A stretch of 64,000 nucleotides of DNA from Chitinophaga skermanii (GTDB taxonomy: Bacteria; Bacteroidota; Bacteroidia; Chitinophagales; Chitinophagaceae), in the NCBI RefSeq assembly GCF_003259335.1, contig NZ_QLLL01000007.1, positions 1-64,000 on the forward strand, read 5' to 3'. The notes under the pieces were generated by a model, which was given only the letters and a program-made list of their open reading frames with translations, was not told the DNA's origin and ran no database searches. Shown here piece by piece: positions 24,188-33,809 of this stretch (within the stretch, counting starts at the first letter, position 1; every line of letters starts with the position of its first letter). Position numbers and translations under genes: made by a program.

Positions 24188-26875
24188 ATGAAGCCAATAT
24201 TCCTTTTTTTATTGCTGTTCACCTCGTTTTTTGTTGCCCAAGGGCAGCAAAAACAACTGCATGTTAAAGGAAGGGTATTAGATTTCAGCTCCCGTGAACC
24301 ACTTCCCGGCGCTATTGTGATTATGCTCAATGCAAAGGACTCAACGATGCATAGTAACACGGCTGCGGCCGTATCCGGTGATTTTACTATTGCAGCACAA
24401 CATGGAGGACAGTATAAACTAAAGGTGCAGTTTATGGGGTATGAAACGTTTACCCAAGCTATCAATTATCAAGATACTACGACAATTGTACAGCTCGGCG
24501 ACATATTCATGAACATGAAGAATGTAACCTTAGCAGGAGTTGAAATTGTACAACAACGACCACCTATGGTTGTGAAAAAAGATACTGTTGAATACAATGC
24601 AGGTTCCTTCAAAACGCAACCCAACGCATTACTGGAAGAATTACTGAAAAAGATGCCCGGCTTAAAATTGGAAGCCGATGGGTCGTTAACTTACAACGGG
24701 GAGCCTATTCCAGAACTAATGCTAGACGGCCGCCCCTTGTTTTCGGACGATCCCAAAACAGCTACCAAAAACTTGCCAGCCGATATTGTTGATCGTATTC
24801 AAATAATCGACAAGCAGTCGCGGGATAATGAACTATCGGGTGTATCTGGAAAGAAAGTGAAGGCTTTAAATATTGTATTGAAAGCAGATCGAAGGAAAGG
24901 TGTATATGGTAATGTAAATGCTGCCGGTGGTAATGATGAAAGATATTTAGTTGGTATGAACCTGAACCGCTTTAATGGCCCGCAGCAAATTATGCTGAAT
25001 GGCACTATGGGGAATGTTCCTCCCGGTGGAGCAAGCATGGCAGGACAATTAAAGACGAAGAATCTTGGATTTACCTATAATAGCGACGTAACAAAAAAAC
25101 TGCGTGTGAATGCAAGCTACAACTTCTCGAAGAACGAGATGCTGATGCAACGTTCCAATAACCGCGAATATTTTTCTGTTGATTCTACGAAATACAATCG
25201 TTCTAACTCTCAAAATTTAAATCAAACAGAAGCCCATCGCTTTGGAGCAAGGTTTGAATATACCATCGATTCAACACAGATGTTGATTTGGTCGCCTTCG
25301 GTGAGTTATAACCGAACCAACACCAACACGCTAAACAACTTCGAAATATCGAGTGTGACCAACACCATGCGCAACAAAGGCTTAGATAACACAACAAACG
25401 AATCTACCACACCTAATGTGAATATGAACTTGATGTACCGGAAAAAGTTTGCAAAAAAAGGAAGGTCGTTGAACACCATGTTAACATTTGGCAATAACAG
25501 TAGCGATAGAATAGGCTATTTAAATTCTGCCCGGTTGTTGAAAGACTCTCTGAATAATGATGTGGCAGATACTACAAGGCAGCAAAATCTTTCAGATAAT
25601 AAAGGTCAAACATTGGGTGTTCGTGTAACATATGTCGAGCCTGTAGGGAATGGCCGCTTCTTAGAAGCTAGTTATGGCTATAACCGTAACTTAATGCGCA
25701 ATGTAAAAAACACGTTTAATTGGGACACGCTGAAAGGTGGATATACAGGCTTTGTAGATAGCTTAAGCAACTCCTTTAAAAACACTACCAGCTTCCAAAA
25801 CGTTGGATTAAACTTCAGAACAAACCGACTTAAATACAATTATGTTTTCGGTTTAAATATGCAAGTAAACGATTTACAAAGTTTAGATAGAACAAAAGAT
25901 TCCACATCGCATCAACGTACAGTGAATTTCGCTCCTATGGCTACATTCGATTATACATTTGCGGGGAATAAGCAATTATATATGAGCTATAACGGGCAAA
26001 CGCAACAACCCACTTTGCAGCAATTGCAGCCCGTTGTCGACCGTTCTAATTCTTTGTATATCGTAACGGGTAACCCCAACCTACGACCATCTTTCACCCA
26101 TAATATGAACATCAATCTCTCCGCCTTCAATCCTGCTACAATGCGTGGATTTAATCTTGGTGTGAATGGTACTACAACGATGAATAAAATTGTGAATAAA
26201 TCGTTTTTTGATGAAAACGGTGTGCAATATTCTATGCCTGAAAACTTAAGCGGGGCGTATAATGTAAGCGCTTTCTTGTCGAATAATTTATTCCTGAAGA
26301 AGATCAAAGCTTCGTTGTCATTTGCTACGGCATTAAGCTATTCGAATGATGTGAGTTTCTTGAATAGCGAAAAGAATTTAACAAAGAACATGTCGGTAAC
26401 GGAGACGGTTAATTTCAACTTTAACTATAAGGAATTGCTCGAACTTGGGGTGGCAGGTAGCGTGGGATATAATTCCGCAAAATCCTCTCTAACAAAGGCT
26501 GCTAATAACAACTATTTATCGGCTACTGGTCAATTGAATTTTACAGTGCATTTACCTGGGAAAATCCATATTGGATCAGCATCTACCTATAGTTATACCG
26601 CTGGTCGTTCACAGGGGTATGACTTGAATAACGCCATTGTTAATGGCTATATCTACAAGAATTTCTTCAAGAATAATATGGCTGAATTACGTTTTACAGC
26701 GTATGATATTTTCAACCAAAACGTAAGCTTAACAAGGAATGTATACGAAAACTACATCGACGATGTTCGTACAGACGTTATGCAGCGTTACTTTATGTTA
26801 GCAGTCATTATTCACATCAATAAATTCGGTGGCGGGGCACCCAAAAAGGCGGCCATGCCTACTTCAATTAAATAA
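24188..26875 (+). CDS. Outer-membrane beta-barrel protein with carboxypeptidase-like plug (TonB-receptor-like)
   Basis: 895 residues. Signal peptide (LFLLLFTSFFVAQGQ). Residues about 25-110 form a carboxypeptidase-regulatory-like beta domain (LHVKGRVLDFSSREPLPGAIV). A plug-like region follows with KKDTVEYNAGSFKTQPNALLE and LLKKMPGLKLEADGSLTYNG, the signature of the OMP_b-brl_3 group. The rest is a long barrel of alternating strands, rich in Asn, Ser and Tyr. No classical TonB box or SusD partner is present, so the cargo is unknown. The gene stands alone, divergent from the two-component operon, which could regulate it. Confidence 0.85.
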   Translation: MKPIFLFLLLFTSFFVAQGQQKQLHVKGRVLDFSSREPLPGAIVIMLNAKDSTMHSNTAAAVSGDFTIAAQHGGQYKLKVQFMGYETFTQAINYQDTTTIVQLGDIFMNMKNVTLAGVEIVQQRPPMVVKKDTVEYNAGSFKTQPNALLEELLKKMPGLKLEADGSLTYNGEPIPELMLDGRPLFSDDPKTATKNLPADIVDRIQIIDKQSRDNELSGVSGKKVKALNIVLKADRRKGVYGNVNAAGGNDERYLVGMNLNRFNGPQQIMLNGTMGNVPPGGASMAGQLKTKNLGFTYNSDVTKKLRVNASYNFSKNEMLMQRSNNREYFSVDSTKYNRSNSQNLNQTEAHRFGARFEYTIDSTQMLIWSPSVSYNRTNTNTLNNFEISSVTNTMRNKGLDNTTNESTTPNVNMNLMYRKKFAKKGRSLNTMLTFGNNSSDRIGYLNSARLLKDSLNNDVADTTRQQNLSDNKGQTLGVRVTYVEPVGNGRFLEASYGYNRNLMRNVKNTFNWDTLKGGYTGFVDSLSNSFKNTTSFQNVGLNFRTNRLKYNYVFGLNMQVNDLQSLDRTKDSTSHQRTVNFAPMATFDYTFAGNKQLYMSYNGQTQQPTLQQLQPVVDRSNSLYIVTGNPNLRPSFTHNMNINLSAFNPATMRGFNLGVNGTTTMNKIVNKSFFDENGVQYSMPENLSGAYNVSAFLSNNLFLKKIKASLSFATALSYSNDVSFLNSEKNLTKNMSVTETVNFNFNYKELLELGVAGSVGYNSAKSSLTKAANNNYLSATGQLNFTVHLPGKIHIGSASTYSYTAGRSQGYDLNNAIVNGYIYKNFFKNNMAELRFTAYDIFNQNVSLTRNVYENYIDDVRTDVMQRYFMLAVIIHINKFGGGAPKKAAMPTSIK

Positions 26876-26877
26876 GC

Positions 26878-27171
26878 TTATTTCGCCGTGTTAAAAGGTA
26901 CACTTTTGTGCCTATTAGCAAAGAAATGTATAATCCAACCTAGGGTGAAGCTTGGAATTACATCTGTACCTGGAAACAATTCTTCAATAAATGTGAATAA
27001 ACCACCGAAGGTACCAATGGTACCTTTAAACATGCGGTAGTATAAAATAGCCGCAACCGGGGCCCAAATTACATCGAGCACTTCGCCTAAAACAGGAACG
27101 GCATAACTGGCGCATCCTATCAAATCTAAAAGAATGCAAATACCGAGATGAGGGGTAGATTTTTTAATCAT
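26878..27171 (-). CDS. Small integral membrane protein
   Basis: 97 residues, hydrophobic over most of its length: about 15-50 (LIGCASYAVPVLGEVLDVIWAPVAA) and about 55-90 with VIPSFTLGWIIHFF. A short polar N-terminus (MIKKSTPHLG) and a basic tail (NRHKSVPFNTAK) suggest cytoplasmic ends. Similar small proteins occur in Bacteroidota without an assigned role. It begins 93 bp after a -7 box and ends two bases from the converging barrel gene. Confidence 0.65.
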   Translation of the reverse strand: MIKKSTPHLGICILLDLIGCASYAVPVLGEVLDVIWAPVAAILYYRMFKGTIGTFGGLFTFIEELFPGTDVIPSFTLGWIIHFFANRHKSVPFNTAK

Positions 27172-27254
27172 GGTAATGCCTTTTATACATAATAAACAAA
27201 TAGCCTACCAAAAAGGTGATTTCCGCAGTGGAGACGAATATTTTGCTTGCAATA

Positions 27255-27262
27255 CAAAGTTA
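27255..27262 (-). promoter_or_regulatory. -7 box of the small membrane-protein gene
   Basis: CAAAGTTA on the plus strand reads TAACTTTG on the minus strand (TAnnTTTG). This gives a leader of about 80 nt. Confidence 0.45.
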
Positions 27263-27405
27263 AAATTCATGACTGTAGCCTTTTTACTAGTTATTGTAGT
27301 TATATTCGGAAAGAGACTGCCCAGCTGTGAATGTGCCATAAATAATTAATAAGGGTCTTGCATACACCATTAATTTAAGCTAAATTAAGCCCACAATTCT
27401 ATATC

Positions 27406-28299
27406 ATGCCAGGAACAAATTCTCGCCGCGATGCGATAAAAAAAGTCGCCACTTTAGCGCTGGCCACTACCACGCTCAGTTCGCTTACAAAGCGCGTAGC
27501 CGCGCATGAAGCTGCTGTTGATGAAAAACTGAAAGGAAAAATTCGCCATTCCGTTTGCGCTTGGTGCTACGGTGGAATGAAGCTCGATGATCTTTGTAAG
27601 GCCTCCAAGAAAATAGGTTTAGAAGCAATCGATTTAATTGATCCACCAGATTTTGACATTGTGAAGAAGAATGGATTAACCGTAGCGATTGTTGCTGCCA
27701 TTAATAAAGATTGGGGCATTACAAAAGGCTGGAACCGTGTTGAGCATCATGATGGCCTTGTTAAATATTATGAAGATTTAATTGATAAAACTAGCAAAGC
27801 TGGTTTTGAACAATTGATTTGCTTTTCAGGCAACCGTAATGGTTTAAGTGATGAGCAGGGCATTATTAATTGCGCACAAGGTTTGAAGCGCATAATGAGC
27901 TACGCCGAGAAGAAAAAAGTAACAATTGTAATGGAGCTCCTTAACAGCAAAGTCGATCATAAAGATTACCAGTGTGATCATACTGTTTGGGGTGTAGAGT
28001 TGGCAAAAGCGATCGGATCAGATCGTTTTAAATTGTTGTACGACATTTACCATATGCAAATCATGGAAGGCGACGTAATTCGTACGATCCGCGATTATCA
28101 TCCATATATTTCACACTACCATACAGCTGGTGTACCAGGGCGGAACGAAATCGATGATTCACAAGAACTCTTCTACCCTGCTATCATGAAGGCTATTTAT
28201 GATACGGGCTTTAAAGGATTTGTGGCGCAAGAATTTATTCCTAAGAAGGAGAATAAAATTGCGTCGCTCGACCAGGCGATTAAAATTTGCGATATCTAG
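27406..28299 (+). CDS. Tat-exported TIM-barrel sugar isomerase/epimerase (hydroxypyruvate isomerase-like)
   Basis: 297 residues. The N-terminus SRRDAIKKVATLALATTTLSS is a Tat-type signal (RR followed by a hydrophobic run). The barrel is of the AP-endonuclease-2 family: EAIDLIDPPDF, VIVMELLNSKVDHKDY (metal Glu), LLYDIYHMQIMEGD (Asp/His), HYHTAGVPGRNEID and GFKGFVAQEFIP (last metal Glu). This arrangement is characteristic of the hydroxypyruvate isomerase (Hyi)-like branch. The natural substrate is uncertain; exported members often act in sugar degradation. A terminator follows directly. Confidence 0.85.
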   Translation: MPGTNSRRDAIKKVATLALATTTLSSLTKRVAAHEAAVDEKLKGKIRHSVCAWCYGGMKLDDLCKASKKIGLEAIDLIDPPDFDIVKKNGLTVAIVAAINKDWGITKGWNRVEHHDGLVKYYEDLIDKTSKAGFEQLICFSGNRNGLSDEQGIINCAQGLKRIMSYAEKKKVTIVMELLNSKVDHKDYQCDHTVWGVELAKAIGSDRFKLLYDIYHMQIMEGDVIRTIRDYHPYISHYHTAGVPGRNEIDDSQELFYPAIMKAIYDTGFKGFVAQEFIPKKENKIASLDQAIKICDI

Positions 28300-28306
28300 T
28301 ATAAAC

Positions 28307-28337
28307 AAAAAGCTCTCTATTAAAGAGAGCTTTTTTT
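28307..28337. terminator. Bidirectional terminator after the isomerase gene
   Basis: Stem AAAAAGCTCTCT / AGAGAGCTTTTT with a short ATTAA loop and flanking A and T runs. Confidence 0.85.
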
Positions 28338-28350
28338 ATTGTATCGAGGT

Positions 28351-28950
28351 TTATTCACTATTGAGCTTTTCTTGCCACGCTCGCTTCATCGGCTGTTCTT
28401 TATTGAACTTTTCCCAATCTTCGCGTAACATTCCCATTACAACCATATCTACAAGTTGGCCATGTAGCTTAGCACTTTGTCGTAAAATACCTTCTTTCCG
28501 AAATCCCAATTTAATAGGAATTCGCCCACTTTTTTTATTCTCTAAAGCGAATCGAATTTCTACTTTATTGAGCCGCATGGTAGCGTAAGCATAATCGAGT
28601 AACCCGCTGCAGCAAACAGATACAATACCCTTGCCACTAAATTGGTCAGCGATCCAATAGCCTATTTCTGCTTTCTGGAGAATGGGATCCCATTCATGTA
28701 AATCCATTACCCCGCATAAAGCACCATTATACCACATGCCAAATGCAATCGCTTCTTGTTGATCGGCTTTGCGTAACATTAATTCAATAAAGCGTTGCGA
28801 ATGCTCGGGTTTTGTATTATAATCCACCCATGGTAAAAAACGACGAAGTGTTTTTCGCGAAGATTGCACTAGGTCGAAGAGCATCCCCGCATCATTAGAC
28901 TTAAGTTGTTGTAGGTAAATGTGATCGTTAATTACTATGCTGACCATCAT
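28351..28950 (-). CDS. GNAT family N-acetyltransferase (RimL-like)
   Basis: 199 residues. The GNAT fold is seen as LVQSSRKTLRRFLPWVDY, GAICGVMDLHEWDP-like strand 4 (ALCGVMDLHEWDPILQKAEIGYWI) and the acetyl-CoA loop region ADQFSGKGIVSVCCSGLLDYAY, then VEIRFALENKKSGRIPIKLGF. It is typical of enzymes that acetylate ribosomal protein N-termini or small amines. Its acceptor cannot be told. The frame opens with two adjacent ATG codons. Confidence 0.88.
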   Translation of the reverse strand: MMVSIVINDHIYLQQLKSNDAGMLFDLVQSSRKTLRRFLPWVDYNTKPEHSQRFIELMLRKADQQEAIAFGMWYNGALCGVMDLHEWDPILQKAEIGYWIADQFSGKGIVSVCCSGLLDYAYATMRLNKVEIRFALENKKSGRIPIKLGFRKEGILRQSAKLHGQLVDMVVMGMLREDWEKFNKEQPMKRAWQEKLNSE

Positions 28951-29048
28951 ACTGCAAATATCTTATTATCCGCCGCAAAAAACAACAGGCAAGCCTTGCG
29001 GCTCGCCCGTTCGTTGGTAGATTATGACGGTTTAACTATGGACGGAAA

Positions 29049-29690
29049 CTATCTTTTAGAAATCACTTGTTGTTTAGCCATGTCTTTCACAACTTTCTGG
29101 CTATATACTACAGCCATTCGTTGTGCAGAAGAGGGGTCGAATGTTTGAGTTTGAACAGAGTAAATCACTTTGTTTGTGTTGAGGTCGTACAAATTACTTT
29201 CGAGGTAGTACTTTGTATCTACGGTATAGTAACCAGGGCTGTACACGCGGTTATACATGTAGCCATAGTATCCCCAGAAACGGCCATAGTAAGGGTAGAA
29301 CCCACCATAAGGGCTACCTTGTACATAATTCTTTTCTTTGGATTTGTCGAGCAACACAACAGTCATTACTTGTTGCACACCTTGACGATCTAATTTTTTC
29401 AATGCCCTTTCTTCATTCAAATTCTTAAATGCTTGTGGGCCGAAGGTTTCGAATGCGGAAACGGCGTTATAGCCTTTTTGTTGAAGGGCTAAAACCATTT
29501 CTTTTTCGATATTGGCGCGTAGGCCGCCTTCTTTATTAGGAATTAAAGCGAGCACCATCACTTTGTCGTTTTGCTGAATGCGGGCATCGTTTTGTTTCCA
29601 GGAAGAGGTGACTTTCGTGCTGGAGCAGGCCGCTAAGAACATTACAAGTGCGGTGGCTACCATCATCATACTCCATGTTATCTTTTTCAT
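29049..29690 (-). CDS. Hypothetical lipoprotein (DUF4136-like)
   Basis: 213 residues from the ATG after a strong AGGAGG; a longer in-frame start would place 32 residues before the signal peptide. Signal peptide MKKITWSMMMVATALVMFLAAC with lipobox Cys. The mature part begins SSTKVTSSWKQND, followed by a nucleotide-fold-like pattern (VMVLALIPNKEGGLRANIEKEMVLALQQKGYNAV) and a Tyr/Gly-rich insert (PYYGRFWGYYGYMYNRVYSPG) before the C-terminal strands. Related Bacteroidota lipoproteins are of unknown function. Confidence 0.7.
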   Translation of the reverse strand: MKKITWSMMMVATALVMFLAACSSTKVTSSWKQNDARIQQNDKVMVLALIPNKEGGLRANIEKEMVLALQQKGYNAVSAFETFGPQAFKNLNEERALKKLDRQGVQQVMTVVLLDKSKEKNYVQGSPYGGFYPYYGRFWGYYGYMYNRVYSPGYYTVDTKYYLESNLYDLNTNKVIYSVQTQTFDPSSAQRMAVVYSQKVVKDMAKQQVISKR

Positions 29691-29694
29691 AAAT

Positions 29695-29700
29695 CCTCCT
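29695..29700 (-). promoter_or_regulatory. Strong Shine-Dalgarno sequence of the lipoprotein gene
   Basis: AGGAGG lies four bases upstream of the ATG on the minus strand. Such a full consensus is rare in this window and fixes the start of the gene. Confidence 0.7.
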
Positions 29701-29825
29701 TTTTTCGCAGCTATTGTACTGGATGTTTTATACTTATTGGACGTTAAAAGGAGAAAAAAGTAACAGCATGAAGGGTTGTTTAACAATACTTTATGGTAAA
29801 TGTTAACGAATAAACAATTAAAAAA

Positions 29826-29868
29826 AACTGCGATGTTTCAGAAAGGTATTTTCTAAAACATCGCAGTT
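29826..29868 (-). terminator. Long hairpin terminator after mqnC
   Basis: AACTGCGATGTTTcAGAAA pairs with TTTCTaAAACATCGCAGTT (18 of 19 pairs) around GGTA. The A run at 29821-29827 supplies the U-tract for the minus strand. Confidence 0.85.
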
Positions 29869-29893
29869 AAAAATATAAGCGAGTGGCTTGTTA

Positions 29894-31018
29894 TTAATAG
29901 TTAACTACTTGCTCTTGTATATGAGCTGGTAATTCGCGGAATTGGTACAATTGTGTTCGCAATTGTGGTTCAAAGCCCGCTTCGCGGATAGCATCTTGCA
30001 TTGTTTTATATGTAAAACGGTGTGGAGCACCTGCCGCGCTAACAACGTTTTCTTCGATCATAATAGAACCAAAGTCATTCGCCCCGGCATGCAAGCAAAT
30101 TTGTGCTACTTGTTTACCTACTGTTAACCAAGAAGCTTGGATATTCTTGATATTAGGTAACATAATGCGACTCATCGCGATCATACGGATATATTCTTCG
30201 GCGGTAGTCATGTTATGAACGCCGCGAATACGCGCTAATAAAGTATCTACATCTTGGAAAGTCCACGGAATGAAAGCGGTGAAACCGTAGTTGCCTTCAG
30301 GTTTTTCGCTTTGCACTTGGCGGATATCCACGAGGTGTTGGAATCTTTCGAGTATTGTTTCCACGTGTCCGAACATCATAGTACCACTGGTAGCGATATT
30401 GAGTTTATGCGCAGCACGCATAACATCTAACCACTCTTGAGCACCACATTTACCTTTAGAGATAAGTCGGCGTACACGATCGTTTAGAATTTCGGCACCA
30501 GCACCTGGTAAGCTATCCATGCCCGCTTCTTGAAGTGCTTTTAGTACTTCGTAGTGCGTGCTTTTTTCCAGCTTGGTAATATGTGCAACCTCTGGGGGCC
30601 CGAGTGCATGGAGACGCATGTTCGGGTAGAGTTGCTTTAGTTGTTTAAAAGTATCCACATAGAAAGAGAGGCCCAATTCCGGGTGGTGGCCGCCTTGCAA
30701 TAGCAATTGGTCGCCGCCGTACTTCAGCGTTTCTTCAATCTTCACCTTATATTCATCTATGCTGGTGATATAGGCTTCAGGATGGCCGGGAATGCGGTAG
30801 AAATTGCAAAATTTGCAGTTGGCAATACAAACGTTGGTCGTATTTACATTGCGATCAATTTGCCAGGTCACCTTACCATGCGGCACTTGCTTTTTGCGCA
30901 ATTCGTTGGCGATGTGCATTAACTGGGTTAAAGGAGCGTTTTCAAACATAAACATCCCTTCTTCCGCAGTAAGAAACTCAAAGTTTTGCGCCTTGCGATA
31001 TAGTTCTTCCAGTTTCAT
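29894..31018 (-). CDS. mqnC: Cyclic dehypoxanthinyl futalosine synthase (MqnC)
   Basis: 374 residues. A radical SAM enzyme of the futalosine route to menaquinone that cyclises dehypoxanthine futalosine. The cluster motif is CIANCKFCNFYR (Cys-x3-Cys-x2-Cys). MqnC-type segments include VTWQIDRNVNTTNVC, HPEAY, LLLQGGHHPELGL, AGMDSLPGAGAEIL, TMMFGHVET and the C-terminal GNYGFTAFIPWTFQ. It is longer than MqnE and matches MqnC in these motifs, not aminofutalosine synthase. It stands alone here; other mqn genes are outside the window. A -7 box lies upstream and a strong terminator downstream. Confidence 0.93.
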   Translation of the reverse strand: MKLEELYRKAQNFEFLTAEEGMFMFENAPLTQLMHIANELRKKQVPHGKVTWQIDRNVNTTNVCIANCKFCNFYRIPGHPEAYITSIDEYKVKIEETLKYGGDQLLLQGGHHPELGLSFYVDTFKQLKQLYPNMRLHALGPPEVAHITKLEKSTHYEVLKALQEAGMDSLPGAGAEILNDRVRRLISKGKCGAQEWLDVMRAAHKLNIATSGTMMFGHVETILERFQHLVDIRQVQSEKPEGNYGFTAFIPWTFQDVDTLLARIRGVHNMTTAEEYIRMIAMSRIMLPNIKNIQASWLTVGKQVAQICLHAGANDFGSIMIEENVVSAAGAPHRFTYKTMQDAIREAGFEPQLRTQLYQFRELPAHIQEQVVNY

Positions 31019-31038
31019 CTTTTGTACCTTAAGTGAAA

Positions 31039-31046
31039 CAAAGGTA
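31039..31046 (-). promoter_or_regulatory. -7 box of mqnC
   Basis: CAAAGGTA reads TACCTTTG on the minus strand (TAnnTTTG), 20 bp before the mqnC ATG. Confidence 0.5.
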
Positions 31047-31185
31047 GGGTTTTCGAATAAGTATTTTGATGAAGAATGCCAGGTTACGGTTCATACATGA
31101 AAAAGCACGTTTCTTGCAAAAAATATTTAATAAGACGGTGGGTAAATGTTAAATTTATATAAACACACCCTACAAATACGTCTCT

Positions 31186-32406
31186 ATGCGTTATAAAAAA
31201 CTCCTACAACCCCTCCTATTGGGCTTCTTGACGTGTTTGAGCCTGTATATTCACGCGCAACCAAAGTCTACTCCACCACCACAAAAAGATGCGGAACTGC
31301 TTACGACCTTTAAATTCCAACAGTTCTATGGCGGTGTGGTTGTAATTATGGCCACGCTTAGTGACAAGCCAGACACCCTCCAATTTATTTTAGACACCGG
31401 CAGCGCAGGGATTTCACTCGACACCTTAACGGCAGTACGACTCGGACTCAAATTATCGCCATCAGACAAGATTGTACGCGGCTTAGTAGCTGCTAAAAAC
31501 TTATGGTTTGCTGAAAACCACACCTTGCATTTACCTGGTTTAGACGTAGATACCTTAGATTTCCACATTAACGATTACGAGCTCATCAGCCAAGTATATG
31601 GTATACAGGTTGATGGCATTATTGGGTACAGTTTCCTCAACCGTTATATAGTACAAGTAGATTATGATACAGAAGAAATCCGGGTGTATTCTAAGGGGAA
31701 ATTTAAATATCCAAGAGGTGGTTATATCTTGAAGCCAACCGCTTTGTCATCTATTCCTGTAGTTACTGCACCAATCAGGAATAACAATAATACGGCCGAT
31801 GGCAGGTATTACTTCGACACAGGTGCTGGTATGTGCCTATTGTTAAGTACGGCTTATATGAAGGATAGTTCCGTTATGCCGCACCGCAAATCGAAAGTTA
31901 TTCAAACCGAGGCCCAAGGTCTTGGTGGAAAAATGTCGATGTACTTAACTACAATCAAAGAGTTTAAACTGGGAATTTACAATTTTCGGAATGTTCCAAC
32001 TTATATGTTCGACGACATTACGAATATCACCTCTTACCCATTCCTAGCGGGCATGGTAGGCAACGATTTACTGCGTCGCTTCAACCTTACCCTTAACTAC
32101 GAAAAAAAAGAAATTTATTTAATGCCAAACTCGCATTTCCGCGACCCGTTTGATTATTCGTATACCGGGCTAGTTATTTACCTCATAAACGGCCAAATTA
32201 TGGTTACAGATGTAATTAAGGGTTCCCCGGCCGAAAAGGCAGGTATTAAGCCGGGAGACGAGATTTTGGCAGTAAATAATAACTTCTCTTCTAACCTTCA
32301 AGTGCTCCGGGATCAACTGAAAAATGTGGGCTCTAAAGCCACTTTACTCATTACAAGGCAGGGAGAATTAATGATGAAAAAAATGACTGTCAAAAGTATC
32401 CTGTAA
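31186..32406 (+). CDS. Retropepsin-like aspartyl protease with C-terminal PDZ domain
   Basis: 406 residues with a signal peptide (LLLGFLTCLSLYIHAQ). Two aspartyl-protease half domains show FILDTGSAGISLDT (about residue 69) and YYFDTGAGMCLLLS (about 208), so two DTG motifs lie in one chain. A PDZ domain ends the protein (GSPAEKAGIKPGDEILAVNN at about 346-365). The arrangement is common in Bacteroidota periplasmic proteins annotated as aspartyl protease family. The PDZ probably positions substrate C-termini. Substrate unknown. Confidence 0.88.
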   Translation: MRYKKLLQPLLLGFLTCLSLYIHAQPKSTPPPQKDAELLTTFKFQQFYGGVVVIMATLSDKPDTLQFILDTGSAGISLDTLTAVRLGLKLSPSDKIVRGLVAAKNLWFAENHTLHLPGLDVDTLDFHINDYELISQVYGIQVDGIIGYSFLNRYIVQVDYDTEEIRVYSKGKFKYPRGGYILKPTALSSIPVVTAPIRNNNNTADGRYYFDTGAGMCLLLSTAYMKDSSVMPHRKSKVIQTEAQGLGGKMSMYLTTIKEFKLGIYNFRNVPTYMFDDITNITSYPFLAGMVGNDLLRRFNLTLNYEKKEIYLMPNSHFRDPFDYSYTGLVIYLINGQIMVTDVIKGSPAEKAGIKPGDEILAVNNNFSSNLQVLRDQLKNVGSKATLLITRQGELMMKKMTVKSIL

Positions 32407-32512
32407 TCGAAAAGCGGCTACCTCGGGAATTGTTCTTATTTTTATAAGATGGATATGCCGCAAATGCACCTTTAATGGGCTATTTTGCGGAATGTATAGA
32501 TATATTAGTGCC

Positions 32513-32520
32513 TAACTTTG
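32513..32520 (+). promoter_or_regulatory. -7 box of the M16 pair
   Basis: TAACTTTG matches TAnnTTTG exactly. It lies 14 bp before the ATG chosen for the M16 gene and inside the longer possible frame, which argues against the longer frame. Confidence 0.55.
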
Positions 32521-32534
32521 AACGATTTCTGGAT

Positions 32535-33776
32535 ATGATTCACTTTAATAGATTTACACTGTCGAACGGGTTACGCGTGATCGTTCATGAAGATCATACT
32601 ACGCCCATGGCTGTTTTGAATGTGATGTATGATGTGGGGGCGCGCGACGAAGATCCTAACAAAACGGGATTCGCGCATTTATTCGAACACCTCATGTTCG
32701 GCGGATCGGTTAATATTCCCGATTACGACGAGCCACTGCAAATGGCCGGTGGAGAAAATAATGCTTATACAACAAACGACTTCACCAATTATTACATACA
32801 ACTACCTGCCGAAAACATTGAAACAGCGTTTTGGTTAGAAAGCGATAGGATGTTATCGTTGGCTTTTTCTGAAAAAAGCTTAGAAGTGCAACGAAAGGTA
32901 GTATGCGAGGAATTCAAAGAACACTACATCAACAAACCTTATGGTGATGTACAATCGAAAATCCGTTCGTTGGCGTATAGCACGCATCCGTATAAATGGA
33001 TGACGATTGGTAAGGAATTGTCGCATATTGAAAATGCTAAATTGCAGGATGTAAAGGATTTCTTCTTCAAACACTACAGGCCGTTAAACGCGGTTGTATG
33101 TGTAGCAGGAAATGTTACAACAGCACAAGTGCAATTGTTAGCAGAGAAATGGTTTGGCGATATCCCGGCAGGCGAAAAATACAACCGTAACTTACCAACC
33201 GAACCTGCTCAAACCGCGCCTCATACACTCGAAATAAAAGCGAAAGTACCATTAGATGCTTTGTACAAAGCGTATCACATTTACCCGCGCCTCGACCCAC
33301 GCTACTATATCGTAGATTTAATGTCGGACGTTCTAAGCGGTGGTTCTTCTGCTCGCCTACACCAAGTGTTGGTAAAAGAGAAAAAATTGTTCAGCAGTAT
33401 CGACGCTTACCACTACGGGTCTAATGATGCCGGGTTGTTAATTATCGAAGGTAAATTGTTGAAAGGTGTGAAAATGGAAGATGCTGAGAAGGCTTTAGAA
33501 GAAGAAATAGAAAAACTACGCACCGAGAAAGTACCGGAAAGAGAACTTGAGAAAGTAAAGAACCGGGTTGAAAGTATGCTGGCCTTCGAAGATATGAGCT
33601 TGATGAGCCGCGCAAATAACCTTGCATTTTACGAGTTATTGGGGAATGTAGACATGATGAATGTTGAATTCGAAAATTATGCACGCGTTTCTGTCGACGA
33701 TATTCACAAGGAAGCTAATATCGTATTTCAACCCAATAACACGAACACGCTCTACTATTATGCTGAAAATAACTAA
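32535..33776 (+). CDS. M16 family zinc metallopeptidase, catalytic subunit
   Basis: 413 residues from the ATG of MIHFNRFTLSNGLRV. A start 60 bp earlier is in frame but lies upstream of the -7 box, so the shorter start is chosen. The inverted zinc motif is HLFEH (residues 48-52) with downstream Glu residues in EFKEHYINKPYG. The middle domain has PLNAVVCVAGNV and the C-terminal half SGGSSARLHQVLVKEKKL. M16 enzymes degrade short peptides or process presequences. It is followed after 33 bp by a partner lacking HxxEH, so the two probably form a heterodimer. Confidence 0.92.
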   Translation: MIHFNRFTLSNGLRVIVHEDHTTPMAVLNVMYDVGARDEDPNKTGFAHLFEHLMFGGSVNIPDYDEPLQMAGGENNAYTTNDFTNYYIQLPAENIETAFWLESDRMLSLAFSEKSLEVQRKVVCEEFKEHYINKPYGDVQSKIRSLAYSTHPYKWMTIGKELSHIENAKLQDVKDFFFKHYRPLNAVVCVAGNVTTAQVQLLAEKWFGDIPAGEKYNRNLPTEPAQTAPHTLEIKAKVPLDALYKAYHIYPRLDPRYYIVDLMSDVLSGGSSARLHQVLVKEKKLFSSIDAYHYGSNDAGLLIIEGKLLKGVKMEDAEKALEEEIEKLRTEKVPERELEKVKNRVESMLAFEDMSLMSRANNLAFYELLGNVDMMNVEFENYARVSVDDIHKEANIVFQPNNTNTLYYYAENN

Positions 33777-33809
33777 GCAGCAAATTTTTCAGTTTCTAAA
33801 CAATCGCTA

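Noticed and set aside
29894..31018. Aminofutalosine synthase (MqnE) or a cofactor F420 enzyme
   Set aside because: The segments GAGAEIL, TMMFGHVET and GNYGFTAFIPW and the length fit MqnC better than MqnE or CofH.
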